Below, piece after piece: positions 44,484-62,873 of a stretch of 64,000 nucleotides of DNA. Numbering within the stretch: the first letter of the stretch is position 1; every line of letters begins with the position of its first letter. Below the pieces are notes generated by a model, which worked only from the letters and a program-made list of their open reading frames with translations, had not been told where the DNA came from and made no database searches. Position numbers and translations under genes: made by a program. Origin of the DNA: Arabidopsis thaliana (lineage: Eukaryota > Streptophyta > Magnoliopsida > Brassicales > Brassicaceae); assembly GCF_000001735.4 (NCBI RefSeq), contig NC_003075.7, forward strand, positions 8,061,001 to 8,125,000, in the 5' to 3' direction.

Positions 44484-46300
44484 TCATCAGCTGTTGTTGC
44501 TTAAGGGCTTCTAGAGTTATTATGGTAACGCTAATATCTAAATTAGTTTACACTTTTTCTATATATGTATTGAAATTAACAAATTTGAAAACAACATTTC
44601 AGTTATTTAATTCGTAAACAATTCAATGTAATAAATCTACTTATTCTCTATTATTTTATTTATTAATTTTATTTATCATTAAATATTTCATGAATAATAA
44701 TAAATTTATTTATGTATCACTGATTTAGTTATTCTTCTTATACATAAAAATTTAAATAAATGCAAATAATAACTTAATTGATTGTTTGCAACAGTAATAC
44801 AGTAATAAAATTCAATTTTGTAAACAATTTTTCGTAAAACGTATTACTAGAATCGAATTATCACGAAATTTTCTACAAGACTAAAATTTTAAAATCAATT
44901 ATGCGTCAAAAGTATATGTTATCTCTTTATCAATCCCTTGGTGGTAAATTTGAGACCATCAGTTACATTTGAGTAATTCTAAGCATTTGAAATTTCTTAC
45001 CGATGAACTAATTCAACCATACATGAGAATCCGCAATTCTCCCCGATCATATTATTTTTTGAGTGTTAAACAATTCGTAATCTAGTATTAAAGGTTAAAT
45101 GAAAAAAAAAATGAACTTATCCTTTTACGTACACATAAGACTGTGTTAACTTGAAAGGGAAAGGGTTGGTCACACATAGGAAAAAGTCTCTAGAGCCAAG
45201 AAAAACATATTTCACTTTGTAACTAATACTACATTATTGATCATTCTAGACAGGGATGTTTAACCCCATCAACATATTAAATTCAGGGTATATAATATTA
45301 TACTTCTCAGAGATACTTTTATTGAATTTCTGTCGTTGTGACAGCAAATGCATGGAAAACGTTCGGCCAATACCCTTAGTCTCTTATTTGATTTGAGTTC
45401 ATCATTTGCCATTAGTTGTCTTTAGTCTAGAGTAATAAAACTTATTCAATTTAATTGTCTCCATTTTGGTTTAACGTCAATTCAATTTTCCACTAAAAAT
45501 CCGCATCGAAACAAAATAGCTAGGGAACATATATACATTCGAGAAAAGTAAGAACCGAAATCGAAGAACACAAACAATTTAAACATGAATATAAAAGTTA
45601 ATGAAAATAGTAACTTTTTACGTCTCACCACTATCGATTTTCTGAATCCATTAAGTTTTTTAAGAAAAATTATAGAAGAAATTAACTCAACCTACCAATC
45701 AAAAACTACAAAAAGAGTAAAACTTTCAACCACACATTTAGATTGATCAAAGATGAAAGATGTGGTCAGCTTGTTGAAAAAAAACACAGAAAAAGATGTG
45801 GTCGGATTTTGGATCGATTGTTTTTGTTCCGTTCTATCGAATTGGATCGGATTGATCGGATTAACGCTACTTTAACCAAATAAACTCTCGTTCTAACCCT
45901 AGCTATATATATAATAAGATTCGCTCAAAGGTTAAAACACTTTCAAAAATATGCTTTATAAAAAAAAAACATATTCTAAAACGGTCGTTTTCAGCCAGGT
46001 TATCTATCACCGGTTCACCTATTTTATCTTTTGTAGAAAGAAGATAGTGATTCTTACCGGCTTCCCTGGAACTTGGTAAACGTGAATCACTACACAATTC
46101 AAATAACTTTTTAGGCACAGTAAATTTAGACTTACACTTGTGAATAATAATGCATGGCCATTATTGTTTTTTTCTAATTAAAAAAATCCAATTTGCAACA
46201 TAATAGTGCAAGATGATAGAATCGTGGTTAAAAAGTTTTTTGTTTTTTTTCTTAAATAGAGAAAATCAAAACATATGTTTTTATTTTAACGTTACATTCT
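44484..46300. other. Intergenic, AT-rich, no gene identified
   Basis: About 1.8 kb without coding signal. A minus-strand ORF of 71 codons at 45903-46118 has no recognisable features. Confidence 0.45.
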
Positions 46301-46309
46301 CTATATAAA
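46301..46309 (+). promoter_or_regulatory. TATA box of the MLP-like gene
   Basis: CTATATAAA lies about 100 bases upstream of the ATG at 46405. A GA-rich leader (GAGAGATAGAGAGAGGGAG) follows just before the start codon. Confidence 0.55.
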
Positions 46310-46404
46310 CGAAGGAGACCAAAAGTGAAAGTATTCATCAACCAAAGAAGAAACAAAAAACACACTTCACTCGCTACCGAAGGAAGAGAGATAGAGAGAG
46401 GGAG

Positions 46405-47158
46405 ATGGCTACGTCAGGAACATATGTGACGGAGGTTCCTTTGAAAGGATCAGCGGAGAAACACTACAAGCGGTGGAGGAATGAGAACCACCTTTTCCCC
46501 GACGCCATCGGCCACCACATCCAAGGTGTCACCGTCCACGACGGCGAATGGGACTCCCATGGAGCCCTCAAGATTTGGAACTACACATTAGGTAAAAAAT
46601 GTATTTACGTACTTCCGTTAATTACATATAACCCACGTCTGAAAACTAGGGTTATGATGATTATCACATAAAAAATGATAAAATTTAGTTTTACCAATTA
46701 ATGTGTCATAAGTATAAAAAGAAATCATTTATCAAACGTTTTGACCATATGTAAAGTCTATGGAACAAACCATATACGTAATCTTTCCATTTAAAGCATT
46801 CATCGGAAGTATAATCTTTGTGGAAGAATCTCTTAAACCTTGAAATTAGTTGGGTGATACATTACATAAACCCAAACATATAAATGTAGATGGGAAACCG
46901 GAGATGTTCAAGGAGAGGAGAGAGATAGACGATGAAAACATGGCGGTAACGTTCGTTGGACTAGAAGGTCACGTGATGGAGCAGCTTAAAGTGTATGATA
47001 CCATTTTACAGTTCATTCAAAAGTCCCCGGATGATATCGTTTGCAAGATCACTATGACCTGGGAGAAGCGAGCCGATGACTCGCCTGAACCCAGCAACTA
47101 CATGAAGTTGGTCAAGAGTCTCGCTGCTGACATGGACGCCCACGTTCTCAAAGCCTAA
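46405..47158 (+). CDS. Major latex protein (MLP)-like, Bet v 1 fold
   Basis: Two exons, 46405-46591 and 46890-47158, join in phase (G then AT gives Asp) and encode 151 residues, the usual MLP length. Features are MATSGTYVTEVPLKGSAEKH, YKRWRNENHLFPDAIGHHIQ, the glycine-containing turn HDGEWDSHGALKIWNYTL, then DGKPEMFKERREIDDENM, and the C-terminal helix YMKLVKSLAADMDAHVLKA. Members of the Bet v 1/PR-10 superfamily have a hydrophobic cavity for small ligands, and the MLP ligand is unknown. The single intron position is conserved in the family. The 3' flank has a second, partial copy near 50860. From memory this is AT4G14060. Confidence 0.93.
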
Positions 47159-48500
47159 TCCCTCTCACCTAAACCCATCATCATCGTGTGTGTAACTTTG
47201 TATGATGTTTTCAATATAATAAATGGGGGTTTGCATGTATGGTTTCATCTACTGTAATATGCTTTGATGTTGTTTATAATAATTAATGATTTAAAGAGTA
47301 ATTAATCAATATTGTCCTAAATAGTGTTTCACTATATATTGTACTTAGTGGTTGTATTATCCATCATTTTATATGTTCATTTAATGGTTGTATTATTGCT
47401 CTCTTTATTCGTTGACATCTTTATATTTTATTTTATTTTATATAATTTTTGTATTCTTTGCACATCTAGTGATGCCTTCAGCAACTATTCCCTGGTGCAA
47501 CTACTATCTAGGACTACATGCCTATCTACCGGCTACCGCTGCAATACCATATTACCATCTACAAAGTTATCTCTCAGGTTCTGGTTTCAAGCTAGGCTTG
47601 GTATATGTTCGTTTAGTGGTTGTATTATATTCATCAATCATTGTTTTTCTAACTGCATGTTCTTTCTTCTTGAGTACTGTATCATTATTAATTGGCCATA
47701 TATACAAAAATAAATATTAGTATTTTTGCTTGGTTTTTCATTTTAAAAATATCATTAAAATTCTAAGATCATATTTAGAAAAGAAAAAAAAAAAAAGATC
47801 GTGATTATTAGAGATTCAAGATAGTTTTCATCGATTTATATTATCGGGTTCAGCCTATCAACATAATCTCATTTAATTGGGAATGAATCCACATTACGTG
47901 AGGATAGAAAGATTGAAGTTGACTAACAGAAAACGGAAAGAGTGACTCGAATTTACGTCCAATATTACATAATATTGAGAAGGAAAATAGAAAGGAGGAA
48001 GATCTTGGATTCGAGAATGTGGAAGAAAATCATATTCGAAGACTTAATAGAAGAAAATAAATAGAACAGTCACAAAGCAAAGGACATTCGACTTACAAGG
48101 GAAAAACCCTAACTTGCTATCAACGCAGGGAAAAACCCTAACTTGCTATCAACGCAAGAGAGAACTCCTTGTAATTGTATAAATTTGTTCTTAAAGATAG
48201 ATGAGTTTCCAAAGAACAAGTACAAAAGTTTAAATAAAGAAGGGAGAGGAGAAGAGTTTAGTCTTGGAACAAGCTCCAAGACAACTCGAAAATGACAAAA
48301 AACATAAATAAAAATTTGAACGACTCTTGGCCTTCTTATTTTCGTGTCTTCTTCTTTTAAAAGGGTTGGACCAAATTGATAATGGGGATTTGGAAGTGTT
48401 ACTCAAGCCTCATTAATAACCTACTAAAGAAAACTATGTGAACAAAACCTTAGAAGGGAAAAAAGTACTCAAGTAACACTTAGCCCATTACCAATTATCT
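47159..48500. other. 3' flank of the MLP gene and repeat debris
   Basis: Between 47270 and 47720 the phrase TTAGTGGTTGTATTAT and its surroundings occur twice, and they recur near 50890. A 29-bp tandem duplication lies at 48099-48156. I see no gene. Confidence 0.45.
48099..48156. repeat. 29-bp perfect tandem duplication
   Basis: Two adjacent copies of a unit containing AAACCCTAACTTGCTATC. Confidence 0.9.
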
Positions 48501-48509
48501 TAGGCTATT

Positions 48510-49130
48510 ATAAAAACAAAGTGGTTTGGATAACTTCGCTTGGATGTTGGTCTAATCGTCTAAGCAATTCGCTAACAACTTGGTTGAGAAGTCTTGTCTT
48601 CGATTGAGTCATCGGACCCATTAAGTCGTCCAAAGCTTCCCCCGCTAGATGCTGCTACTCGGCTATGAGCTCCGGGTCTTGTTCGACCAAAGTTATATCA
48701 TGCCCTCCCTTTTGAAATGGATTTGTCCTCAAATCTGTATCATCTACAAAAAAGGAGATAAATCAGAAACAATAAAACTCGAACTTATATTATACTTACC
48801 TCGAAGATCAATTTGATAAAAATTATCATTGATCCGTTTTGTGATGGTTAACGACCCGTCGATCCTTGACATCAATTTGCTACGCCTTTCGAAGTAGAAC
48901 TGTCCCCAAATTCTATTGACAAGGCAAGTTGTTGTTGCTTGCATAGCTTTCATTCTGGATACCACTAGTGCCATGCCTTTTTGGTGTAGAACTCTCCCCA
49001 ATTTCTATTGACGAGATTAGTTGTTGTTGCTTGCATAGCTTTCATTCTGGATACCACTGGTGCCATGCCTGCCCTCTGATTCATATTCTTTCCCTTTTGT
49101 GAAAAAGACCATTTCTTCCCCAAACTCAAC
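48510..49130 (-). mobile_element. Ty3/gypsy retrotransposon remnant (pol C-terminal end)
   Basis: Minus-strand translation of about 48890-48744 gives [20 protein letters not shown], followed by [25 protein letters not shown]. This is the well-known C-terminal part of plant gypsy integrases. Just downstream the frame carries DDTDLRTNPFQKGGHDI, and after a stop codon LDDLMGPMTQSKTRL, matching the tail that follows integrase in these elements. Internal stops, a 92-bp duplication (TTCTATTGAC at 48911 and again at 49003) and the absence of the rest of pol show a dead fragment. I could not place LTRs. Confidence 0.7.
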
Positions 49131-50859
49131 AACTCATTCCTTTATCTGACTAAGGAAAATGTTCATCCTATCATGATCATTTGACTGCGTAGAGGTCTCT
49201 GAATCATCGAGACAAAACCCGCTTGCATCATCTTTAGCCATCACACCTGACCCAAAGACGATGACGTCGATATGTCCACACTTTGATTCGAGTTTCATAT
49301 CTCTTGAGTTTGGAGTATCTCTCGAGCTTCTCCAAACTCGAGAGATATGCAACTTGAATCAAAGTTGTAAAGAGCCCAATTGTGAGGTGTTCAGACTTTT
49401 TTTGTTTTTCTTTAAATAGAACAAAAAACGCCAAAAATTTCAGAACGTTTAGGACTGGCAAAAATCTTGTGATACATTGTACATATAATTTCATTTAATG
49501 TGATGAACTGTGATTTAGCTTTTTCTTTTTATATCAGTTGAAATTTAACTTTTGGAGAATATCATAAATTCCATATTTCCACTAAATTATAGAAAAATAA
49601 AGATTTTTTGTTGAAGATTAAAAGAAACTTTGACCAAATTTATGTAGAAGAGATTTTTAACCTTTTTAAACAATGAGATTATATCTTCCATAAACATAAA
49701 GTGGACACTTTGAAAATGGATTTCTTACCCAATTCTCCTTATTTATTTTCTAACTTAACATTTTAGGCCTTGATACAATATCAGAATCGGACATGACCAA
49801 GACCAAACCAGACTGTCCGGTTAACCATACCCATATGCAAATCAAGAAAAAACCTATGGTTGCTTACTCATATGCAAATCAACCCTAAGAAGATTAATGG
49901 TTCAGGAGAAAACACAAATCAAAGATGGTCCTCGGCGACTCACCCGGACCACACCAAACTCTCTACCACCAAATTAATAGAGATTCCCCCAAACCAAATT
50001 GAAGATTCATCAACAAACCACACATTTTAAGATCGTTTGATCAAGGAATAATCATAAAACAACGAGCCAGTCCACTAGAATGCCGTGATGACCCACTTGA
50101 ATGAAGCCAATTTCACTTTCATCACCCCAAAGTCAACTTTCATCGACCCATATTCGACATTTACTGATATTATAATTTTTTATGAAGAATGGGCAAGTCA
50201 TTTCTGAATAGTACCGAACCATTCACCTAGTTTTTACGAGAACCTTCCCGAATCGTACCAAGTTCAGTTTCCTCAATCAAATGACATATTTCCTAGAACA
50301 ATATTGAAATTTCACCAACCAACAACCTATTTTATGAAGAATTGGTGAGGAAGATTTGTGTGTTATCAAGGTATATCGAAGATGGTCGAGAGACACTCAA
50401 TTCAGACTATACGAGCACCTACCTAGAGCTGTTTAAGGAAAGTTTTTTTTTTCTTTCCTTTGTATGCATCTCAAAGCCACATATGGAAACTAAGAGATCT
50501 TGTACACATTCTAGAAGCTTCTCCACACGTCCAGTGGTACACTTTCCCCACTTGATCATGCAAAGACCAAACTTGCCATATTTGGATCTAGAAGGTTTAA
50601 TTCACAAAAACTCTTTTCTTGTCACTGCTGCTGCGTTTTTAAGGCCCTCCACATGTCCCACAATTTCCCAAGATAATACACAAGTTTTATTTGGTTTAAC
50701 ATTACAATAGACTACAAACTAAAATGTCCATATCACCTTGTCTCAAAGTAAGGTAAATCATTGGAGGATGTTCTGTAATATGTCCATATCATTCTTTCCA
50801 ATGTGTGATATTATTATCCCCAAGACAGAACTTGTAGGACACGTTATATTTATCCTTGA
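49131..50859. other. Intergenic repeat-like DNA, no gene identified
   Basis: Short ORFs (for example 50342-50710, +) lack recognisable motifs. This block together with the gypsy remnant separates two copies of the MLP 3' flank. Confidence 0.35.
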
Positions 50860-51015
50860 TAATCAATGAATTTAAAGAGTACATTACTTACTTAGTGGTT
50901 GTATTTTTCCCCTATTTTTTCATCATTTTATATGTTCATTTAGTGGTTTTATTATTATATTCACCAATCATCATTTTTCATTATTAATTGGCCGTATACA
51001 AAATAATTAGAAATA
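50860..51015. repeat. Second copy of the MLP-gene 3' flank
   Basis: ATTTAAAGAGTA, ACTTAGTGGTTGTAT, CATCATTTTATATGTTCATTTA and ATTATTAATTGGCC follow the same order as at 47285-47705, with several indels. No MLP coding sequence accompanies it. Confidence 0.6.
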
Positions 51016-51121
51016 AAAAATTTACAAGCTGTAAAATGTTTTGTTTGTATATATTCTTTAAGGCTATGATTTTATTGTTATAGTTAATATTAGCAACAGG
51101 AACAAGACTAATACAAATGTC

Positions 51122-57039
<5,918 letters not shown>

Positions 57040-57696
57040 TTGCAGATAAGATGAAGATGAGGACTGTCTTTATAGAAGAAATGGAACAGAGAGAGAATGA
57101 GATCTCGAAGCAAACGTAGTAACCATGTCGTTGTCTTGATTTTGATCTTCACTGGTTCCAGAAGAAGCTCACCGGAGGAGATTTTTTTATATATACATTC
57201 AATTAAAAAATTTATGTGTTTTAATTTATTATTATTATTTTTTTGTCTTTTTGCTCATAATCTCGTACGAAAACTTTAGTGTTACTCAATGGAATCACAT
57301 GAGAATATACGACATTTGGTGCTGATGATCCAATTATGGTCTTTACATTAATTCTTAGCTAATTTGGGTTTGTGTTTATGTCAGAAAATCTAAAAATTCT
57401 TAAAATTATTAAAGTTCTTGATTTTTTTGCAGCTTTAGGGCAAAGTAAATCTCCCACCCATTTACGTTTTTGTAGCTGTTACAGTTTGTGATAGATAATT
57501 TTGTTGTTGATTAGAGAATGTAATAATAATCAGCTTTGTAAGGGAAAAAAATTACTATTTATTAATTATTTGAATTTTTTTTCTCAACATAGCGAAACTT
57601 GAAGCAGAAAAGGTATAATAAAAAAAAGATAAGGAACAATATTGAGTTATACGAATAATCCAGCTTTAATCATGTGTCTTCTTCCTCAAGTCCTCC

Positions 57697-59292
57697 TCAC
57701 AGAGTAACGCTCGGAAACTTGCAACGATCATTTCCTGTAAAAAATCTTTGTTAGTGACTATACGAAAAGGTTATTTTGGTCTAAATTTGGAAACTACAAA
57801 GAATGGCTCACCAGGGTTGGTTGTTGTCTCATGAGCCAATCCATTGAAGAAACATTGAATGCTTTGGTTACGAAACTGAGCCCAGTACGAATTAAGCGCG
57901 TAGCTTGCATGCCAATAAATGGAGACTGGTTCGTAACATTCTCTCCCAGGAGCTAAAGCTGCACAAGTGGTGTTGCTTTGGGCACAAGCCATCCTCAATG
58001 TTTCTTCAAGCTCAGTCTCGTTGGCTCCTTCGACTGGTACGCACCACACTTGACCTTTGTAAGGAACGTTGTTCGTCGGTTTAGGTAACGGGTTGAAACC
58101 GGTTAAGGGTGTTTGACCGGTGAAATCTACGTCGTAGATTGGTGAACCGTCGGGATGCAAGATTCCCCAATGTCTCTGTGTCCCCGAACCGGATTTCTGG
58201 TTTTCGTTGAATAAGGAGAAAACAAATGTCGGTATTGGTAAACCGGGTCTTGATGGTGTACCGATTGGAGGACTTGCGCTCATCTTCTTGATCAGATTAC
58301 GGTTATAGGTAGCTGCGTTGAGAATGTTGGCTCCGGTTTCGTCGATGTCACCGAAATTAGGCCATCCGGTTTCAGAGATCGCGAGGCGCATATGTGGATA
58401 ACCGAGTTTGGTCATGGCGAAGAGAACCGAATCCAACATTTGGTCTAGAAGATTACGGTAAACCAAACCGGTTTGAGGATCGGTATAGGTTGAGTGTCCT
58501 TGGAACAGAGCAAAATCCAAACTGGTGTTCATGGGGTTTCTTGACCAACGGAAGTAAGGATGAACATTAAGGAAGAAGTAAGAGTTTGTTCCGTTGAGAA
58601 ACTTCAGCAACGGTAACATCACCGGTCCGGTGATTTCTTCCCGGAATGTTCCGTTCGATGGAGGAAACGACGACCGGAGAGAATCCATAGCTAGAGGTGT
58701 CCCAACTTTGATGTTGTGAATCCCATGTAATCTGAGTGAGTTAACGATTTTGCGCATCGCCGGTACAAGATTCACAGAGACATTCCCAGAATTGTAGCTG
58801 AGGATTTCGTTTCCGACAAGGACAAAACGGATTTGTGTTTGTGGATAGTAAGGGAGGATGTTAGTTCTGACCCATTCGTCAGCTATGGTTTGGTTAGAGC
58901 TGAGGGCGGTGATTTGGTGGTTAGGGACGGTTATGGTGACGTAGAGATTGGTTTGAGAGAGGAGTGTGAGACTCTCTGGATCGGCGTCATAGAGCTTGAC
59001 ATGACCAGCTTTGATAGATTTGATGAAGTTGATGGATTGATATGGAGATGGGAGGTTGTTTCCTCTTCTTCCATAGTTGATACCAATCTTGCTAGCCAAA
59101 TCTAGCATTGTTTTCCTCTGCATGTACCTGTGCCCTTGGAACCGAGTTGCGGAACAACATGAACCTGTAAAACCAAGAAAACCATGTTCAATATGGGAGA
59201 TTACGTAAAGAAAATGTAAACATGATGCATTATTAAGATGACTTACTTGAAAAGACAAGGATGGTGAAGAGGAAGAAAGCAAGAAGAGACAT
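57697..59292 (-). CDS. A6: Anther-specific beta-1,3-glucanase A6 (GH17 with X8 domain)
   Basis: Three exons, 59292-59247, 59164-57812 and 57734-57697, encode 478 residues, the length I recall for Arabidopsis A6 (AT4G14080, also MEE48). The short first exon gives the signal peptide MSLLAFFLFTILVFS. A longer ORF in another frame starts upstream but yields no sensible leader. The GH17 domain runs from GINYGRRGNNLPSP to about residue 370. VGNEIL holds the acid/base Glu and ISETGWPNFG the nucleophile. A C-terminal X8/CBM43 module (QVWCVPVEGANETELEETL, then CAQSNTTC, ending NDRCKFPSVTL) binds glucan. Many N-glycosylation sites are present. A6-type enzymes are made in tapetum and are linked to callose wall breakdown around microspores. 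Confidence 0.95.
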
Positions 59293-59383
59293 GTCTTTGT
59301 GTTTGTGTCTGGTTTGGTTTGCAATGTGTTGGTGATGATCAGAATGTGATTTTAAGATGGAATGGTGTGGCATTGGAGATGAG

Positions 59384-59391
59384 GTTTATAA
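59384..59391 (-). promoter_or_regulatory. TATA box of A6
   Basis: The minus strand reads CTTATAAA about 95 bases upstream of ATG 59292. Confidence 0.5.
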
Positions 59392-59748
59392 GTAAGAGTA
59401 TGGTGTAGTGTAGGTTTATTGAGTCATGCAAGAAAAGCTTTGTTTTGGCTTTTGATTTTCTTTTTGAAACTCTCATAGTTCTTTTGTGCTATGATTTTAA
59501 AAGGATTGTTGGTTGGATGGTTCAAATTGAACCAAGAAACACTTTCCCCAATATTGTTAATTTTGCAAATACATTTCTGATTGTAGATTGAGAGATTATA
59601 CATCAATAATGAGTTTAGTAGACTAATGGACTAAAATGTATGTTTCGATGATAACAATTTATGTAGAATTTAAAAGAACTGTATACTATATAGTATTTTA
59701 ATTTATCTTCCGTGCACGAACCAAAACTTCAGTACCACACTGATACAC

Positions 59749-61288
59749 ATGGCTTTTAGACGACCACTCATAGTAATCGTTATCTTCATTTATATAACCG
59801 CCGGCGTGAAAATCGCCGCCGCGGATGAGCCGGTGCCGACGCCATGGCCACACCAGTTCCACGCGCTAATGTTCATGAATTACTCCGGCGATCTCTCGAT
59901 GATCGACCTTTGGTACGACTGGACCAACGGTCGTAATTTCAATATCATCCAGGAGCAGCTCGGTGGTATTACCTACGACCTTGAATGGAACAATGGTACT
60001 TCCTTCTTTTACACGCTCGACGAGTCAAAATCGTGCCGCTCCGGTCAGCTCGAGGTTGGTATTTTCTGTTCATGACTCTGTTACAGATCTCAGAATACGG
60101 TTAGGCTGTAGAATAGGGAACCAAATTCGAATTTGGGATTTGGTTAACTTTGTTAATTGCTTTGTGTGAATTCACTGGGAATGAGAGTTAGAAAACCAGA
60201 GATTGCTCCAATTTGAAGCAACAATGACCTTAGTTATAGTGTCTGGTTTATAGGATAGTCATTGTGTAAGGTTTGAGTTTTTCATTTTGAGTAGGAAATT
60301 GAAATATCTTAGGAGAGTAGGAGAGTTCTCGGTTTTGTTAAAGTCAGGTGATTTCACAAATCTTCATTTGATGAAAATGGAGCTCTCTGCAGATTTAGTC
60401 TGAAGTTCTCTCTTGTTTCTTACTACTTCACTCTCACTTGGTCTTTCTTTTTAAAAAATTCCAGTAATTTGTAGTATTTCCTTGTTAACTGTAGCAGGCA
60501 GGGTGTACATTTTGATTGTTACCAATACTCTTTGTGCTTTGCATCTTATGGGAAGACTGAAGCTACCTAATCACTCTGGTGACTTTGATATGCTCGTTAA
60601 GTAACAATACTTTACAAAATCCTTAACCAGGATCAGGAGATTAGGATTCGGTAGTAGTAGGGTACATGACCTGGTCTGGTCTCTTGGAATACCTTTGCAG
60701 AGTAGAAACTTGTAGGATCAACAGATGATTATTCAAGAGGGTTCAGTGAGTGACTTCACATGTTTACTAAGGCTTGGTTTTTCGTTTTTATAGTAGCAAG
60801 TTCACTTAGATTGGTCCTGTATGAACCTGGAATGCTTTTGTAAATAGTAACTTGCTGAATATTCTTGGAATTTTATGTCACATAAGGTTGGAATACTGCG
60901 ACCAAACTGGCTAGATGGAGCCAAGTACCTTGGTCAACAGAACGTGAGTGGGTTTCTCTGCAATGTATGGGAGAAGGTAGACTTTATATGGTACTATGAA
61001 GATGTTGAAACCAAGAGACCCGTGCAATGGATATTCTATACAGGTGATTGATACCATCAACATGCCCATTGTCTTCGATCTGTCTAATGGTTTTTTCTAG
61101 CAAAATTCATCTGACATATAACTGTTGCAGGGAGGGAGGCTCATATAATGACATACGAGGTAGGTGCGGTCCTAGAGGATGAGAAATGGCAAGCACCGGT
61201 TTATTGTTTCAACAAAGAGAAGAAGAGTTTGTCTACAAAGGGAGCTTTGAGTGAATTTAAAGGATACAAAGAAAAGGCTGCTTTGTAA
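59749..61288 (+). CDS. Small secreted/lumenal protein of unknown function
   Basis: Three exons, 59749-60054, 60887-61043 and 61131-61288, join in phase and encode 206 residues. The N-terminus is a signal peptide ([22 protein letters not shown]), then [17 protein letters not shown]. Three N-glycosylation sequons (NYS, NGT, NVS) and two to four cysteines support passage through the ER. Aromatic-rich stretches ([29 protein letters not shown]) look like a compact beta fold. From memory this is AT4G14100, annotated only as a putative glycosyl-group transferase. I see no catalytic motif that would support that. The 832-bp first intron begins GTTGGTATT, nearly the same bases as exon 2 (GTTGGAATA). 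Confidence 0.85.
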
Positions 61289-61433
61289 TGTTAATTAACG
61301 AGACCTTCTTTTCTTCTAGATGACCAATCAGGAGGAGTACAAGAGTGAATAAACGAGACCTTCTTCTCTGTTTGTTCTCTTTATTTGAACAAGGTAAGAT
61401 GCACATTCTTTAACTTCAAAAACTTAAAACCCA

Positions 61434-62804
61434 CTACTCATCCTCGTCCACAAAACCTTTAAGATTCAAATCCGACGGTCCACCTTCCGCTGCCGCATCA
61501 ACAGCCATCGCCTTCCACTTCTCTGCATTCTCTCTCATCTCCTCCGCCTCTTCTCCACCACTCATCACCTTCTCCAAACACCTTCTAATCTCCTCCCCAT
61601 CCACATCTCCTTCCTCCCCAACCTTCACCTTCACTCCAATCCTCCACGTATCCTCCACAAGCTTCGCCGTTGTACACTGATCAGCAAACTGCGGAAACGC
61701 AACCACCGGAACACCACTCTCTAAACTCTCCAACGTCGAATTCCAACCACAATGAGTCACAAAACATCCCACAGCACAATGCGCCAAAACAGCTGTCTGA
61801 GAACACCATCCCACCACCAATCCTCGATCACTTCCTCTGATCAATTCAAGAAACCGATTCTTCTTCTTCTCTTCTGGATTTTTCTCCCTCACGATCCATA
61901 AAAACGGTCTGTTTGTAGCTAACACGCCGTGAGTAAGCGCTTCCATGTGTTTCTCTGGTAAATCATCGGCGTGTGTGCCTAAGGAAATGTAAATCACTGA
62001 TCTCTCGAGCTTCGAGTCTAACCATTTCGTGTAATCCTCGTCGGAAGATTTGAAAAGATCGGTTTTACCCTCGGAGGAAGAAACCAACGGTCCGATTGGG
62101 ATCATCTTGAGTTTCTCAACAGAGGTTAAAGCATCGTGTTCCAAAGCAGAGAATGTGTTAACAAGAATCTTAGGGTTTGATTCCGTTTCGAGAGCTTCGA
62201 TATGTTCTCTTAGAGTCACAAGAGCTGACGGTAATGCCTTCGAAGGTTGAAGAAACGACGGGAGGTCACCGGTGGTGATCAGTGGCAGTTTCGGTAATTT
62301 AATCGGTTCAACGTCGAAGAGATGTTTGTAAGAGGTGTTGAAGTAGTAGTAGTAGATGTCTAGTACAGTAGCTGGTTCAATCCAGAGAAGTGTAGTTGGG
62401 AGGTGAAACTCACGCGCTACCGTAGAAACCCACGGGACGAGAACAGAGTAGATTACCCCGGTGATAGGCTCTGTTTCGGTGGTGGCGTCAAGATTGGCTT
62501 TGATGATGTCTCTCAGGGCGTTTGAACCACATCGTTTGAGTTCGGACATGTAGATTTTCTGGTCTTCGAATGACTTGAGACCGTCGTCGAATCCATCGGT
62601 GAACCAAGCGAAGGATAGACCTTTTGTGGAAGGTGGCTCGCCCATACGTCGGTGAGCAGAGACTGCGGTGGAGTATGTGACGGTTGCACCGTGGTGGATG
62701 AGGCGGTTGGCTAGTTGAAGCGCCGGGTTGATGTGACCTTGCGCTGGGAATGTTACAAGCAAGTAATGTGGACGACGATGGGAACCATTGACGGAAGTGG
62801 CCAT
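61434..62804 (-). CDS. UGT75C1: Anthocyanin 5-O-glucosyltransferase
   Basis: A single exon encodes 456 residues, as recalled for UGT75C1 (AT4G14090). The start [20 protein letters not shown] is chosen over an in-frame ATG 18 codons upstream because a TATA box at 62861-62873 puts that codon upstream of the likely transcription start. The catalytic-histidine motif [12 protein letters not shown] lies near residue 20-30. The plant secondary-product glycosyltransferase (PSPG) box at about 335-380 starts [14 protein letters not shown], contains [13 protein letters not shown], and ends with the glutamine of ADQ, the residue associated with UDP-glucose. The enzyme adds glucose to the 5-hydroxyl of anthocyanins in the cytosol. 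In Arabidopsis it belongs to the set of anthocyanin genes driven by MYB75/PAP1. Confidence 0.95.
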
Positions 62805-62860
62805 TTTAGAATGTTTTGAAGATGTTATAAGTTTTAGTAAAAGAAAGAACATACTCAAGC

Positions 62861-62873
62861 TTTTATATATAAG
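62861..62873 (-). promoter_or_regulatory. TATA box of UGT75C1
   Basis: The minus strand reads CTTATATATAAAA. It lies 57-69 bases upstream of ATG 62804 and directly upstream of the alternative ATG at 62858, so it decides the start. Confidence 0.65.

Noticed and set aside
50342-50710. 122-codon plus-strand ORF
   Set aside because: It has no recognisable domain, poor composition for coding, and lies in repeat debris.
59292-59324. A6 start at the upstream ATG (MQTKPDTNTK)
   Set aside because: That frame gives no signal peptide and reads through a well-formed intron; the spliced model gives the expected 478 residues.
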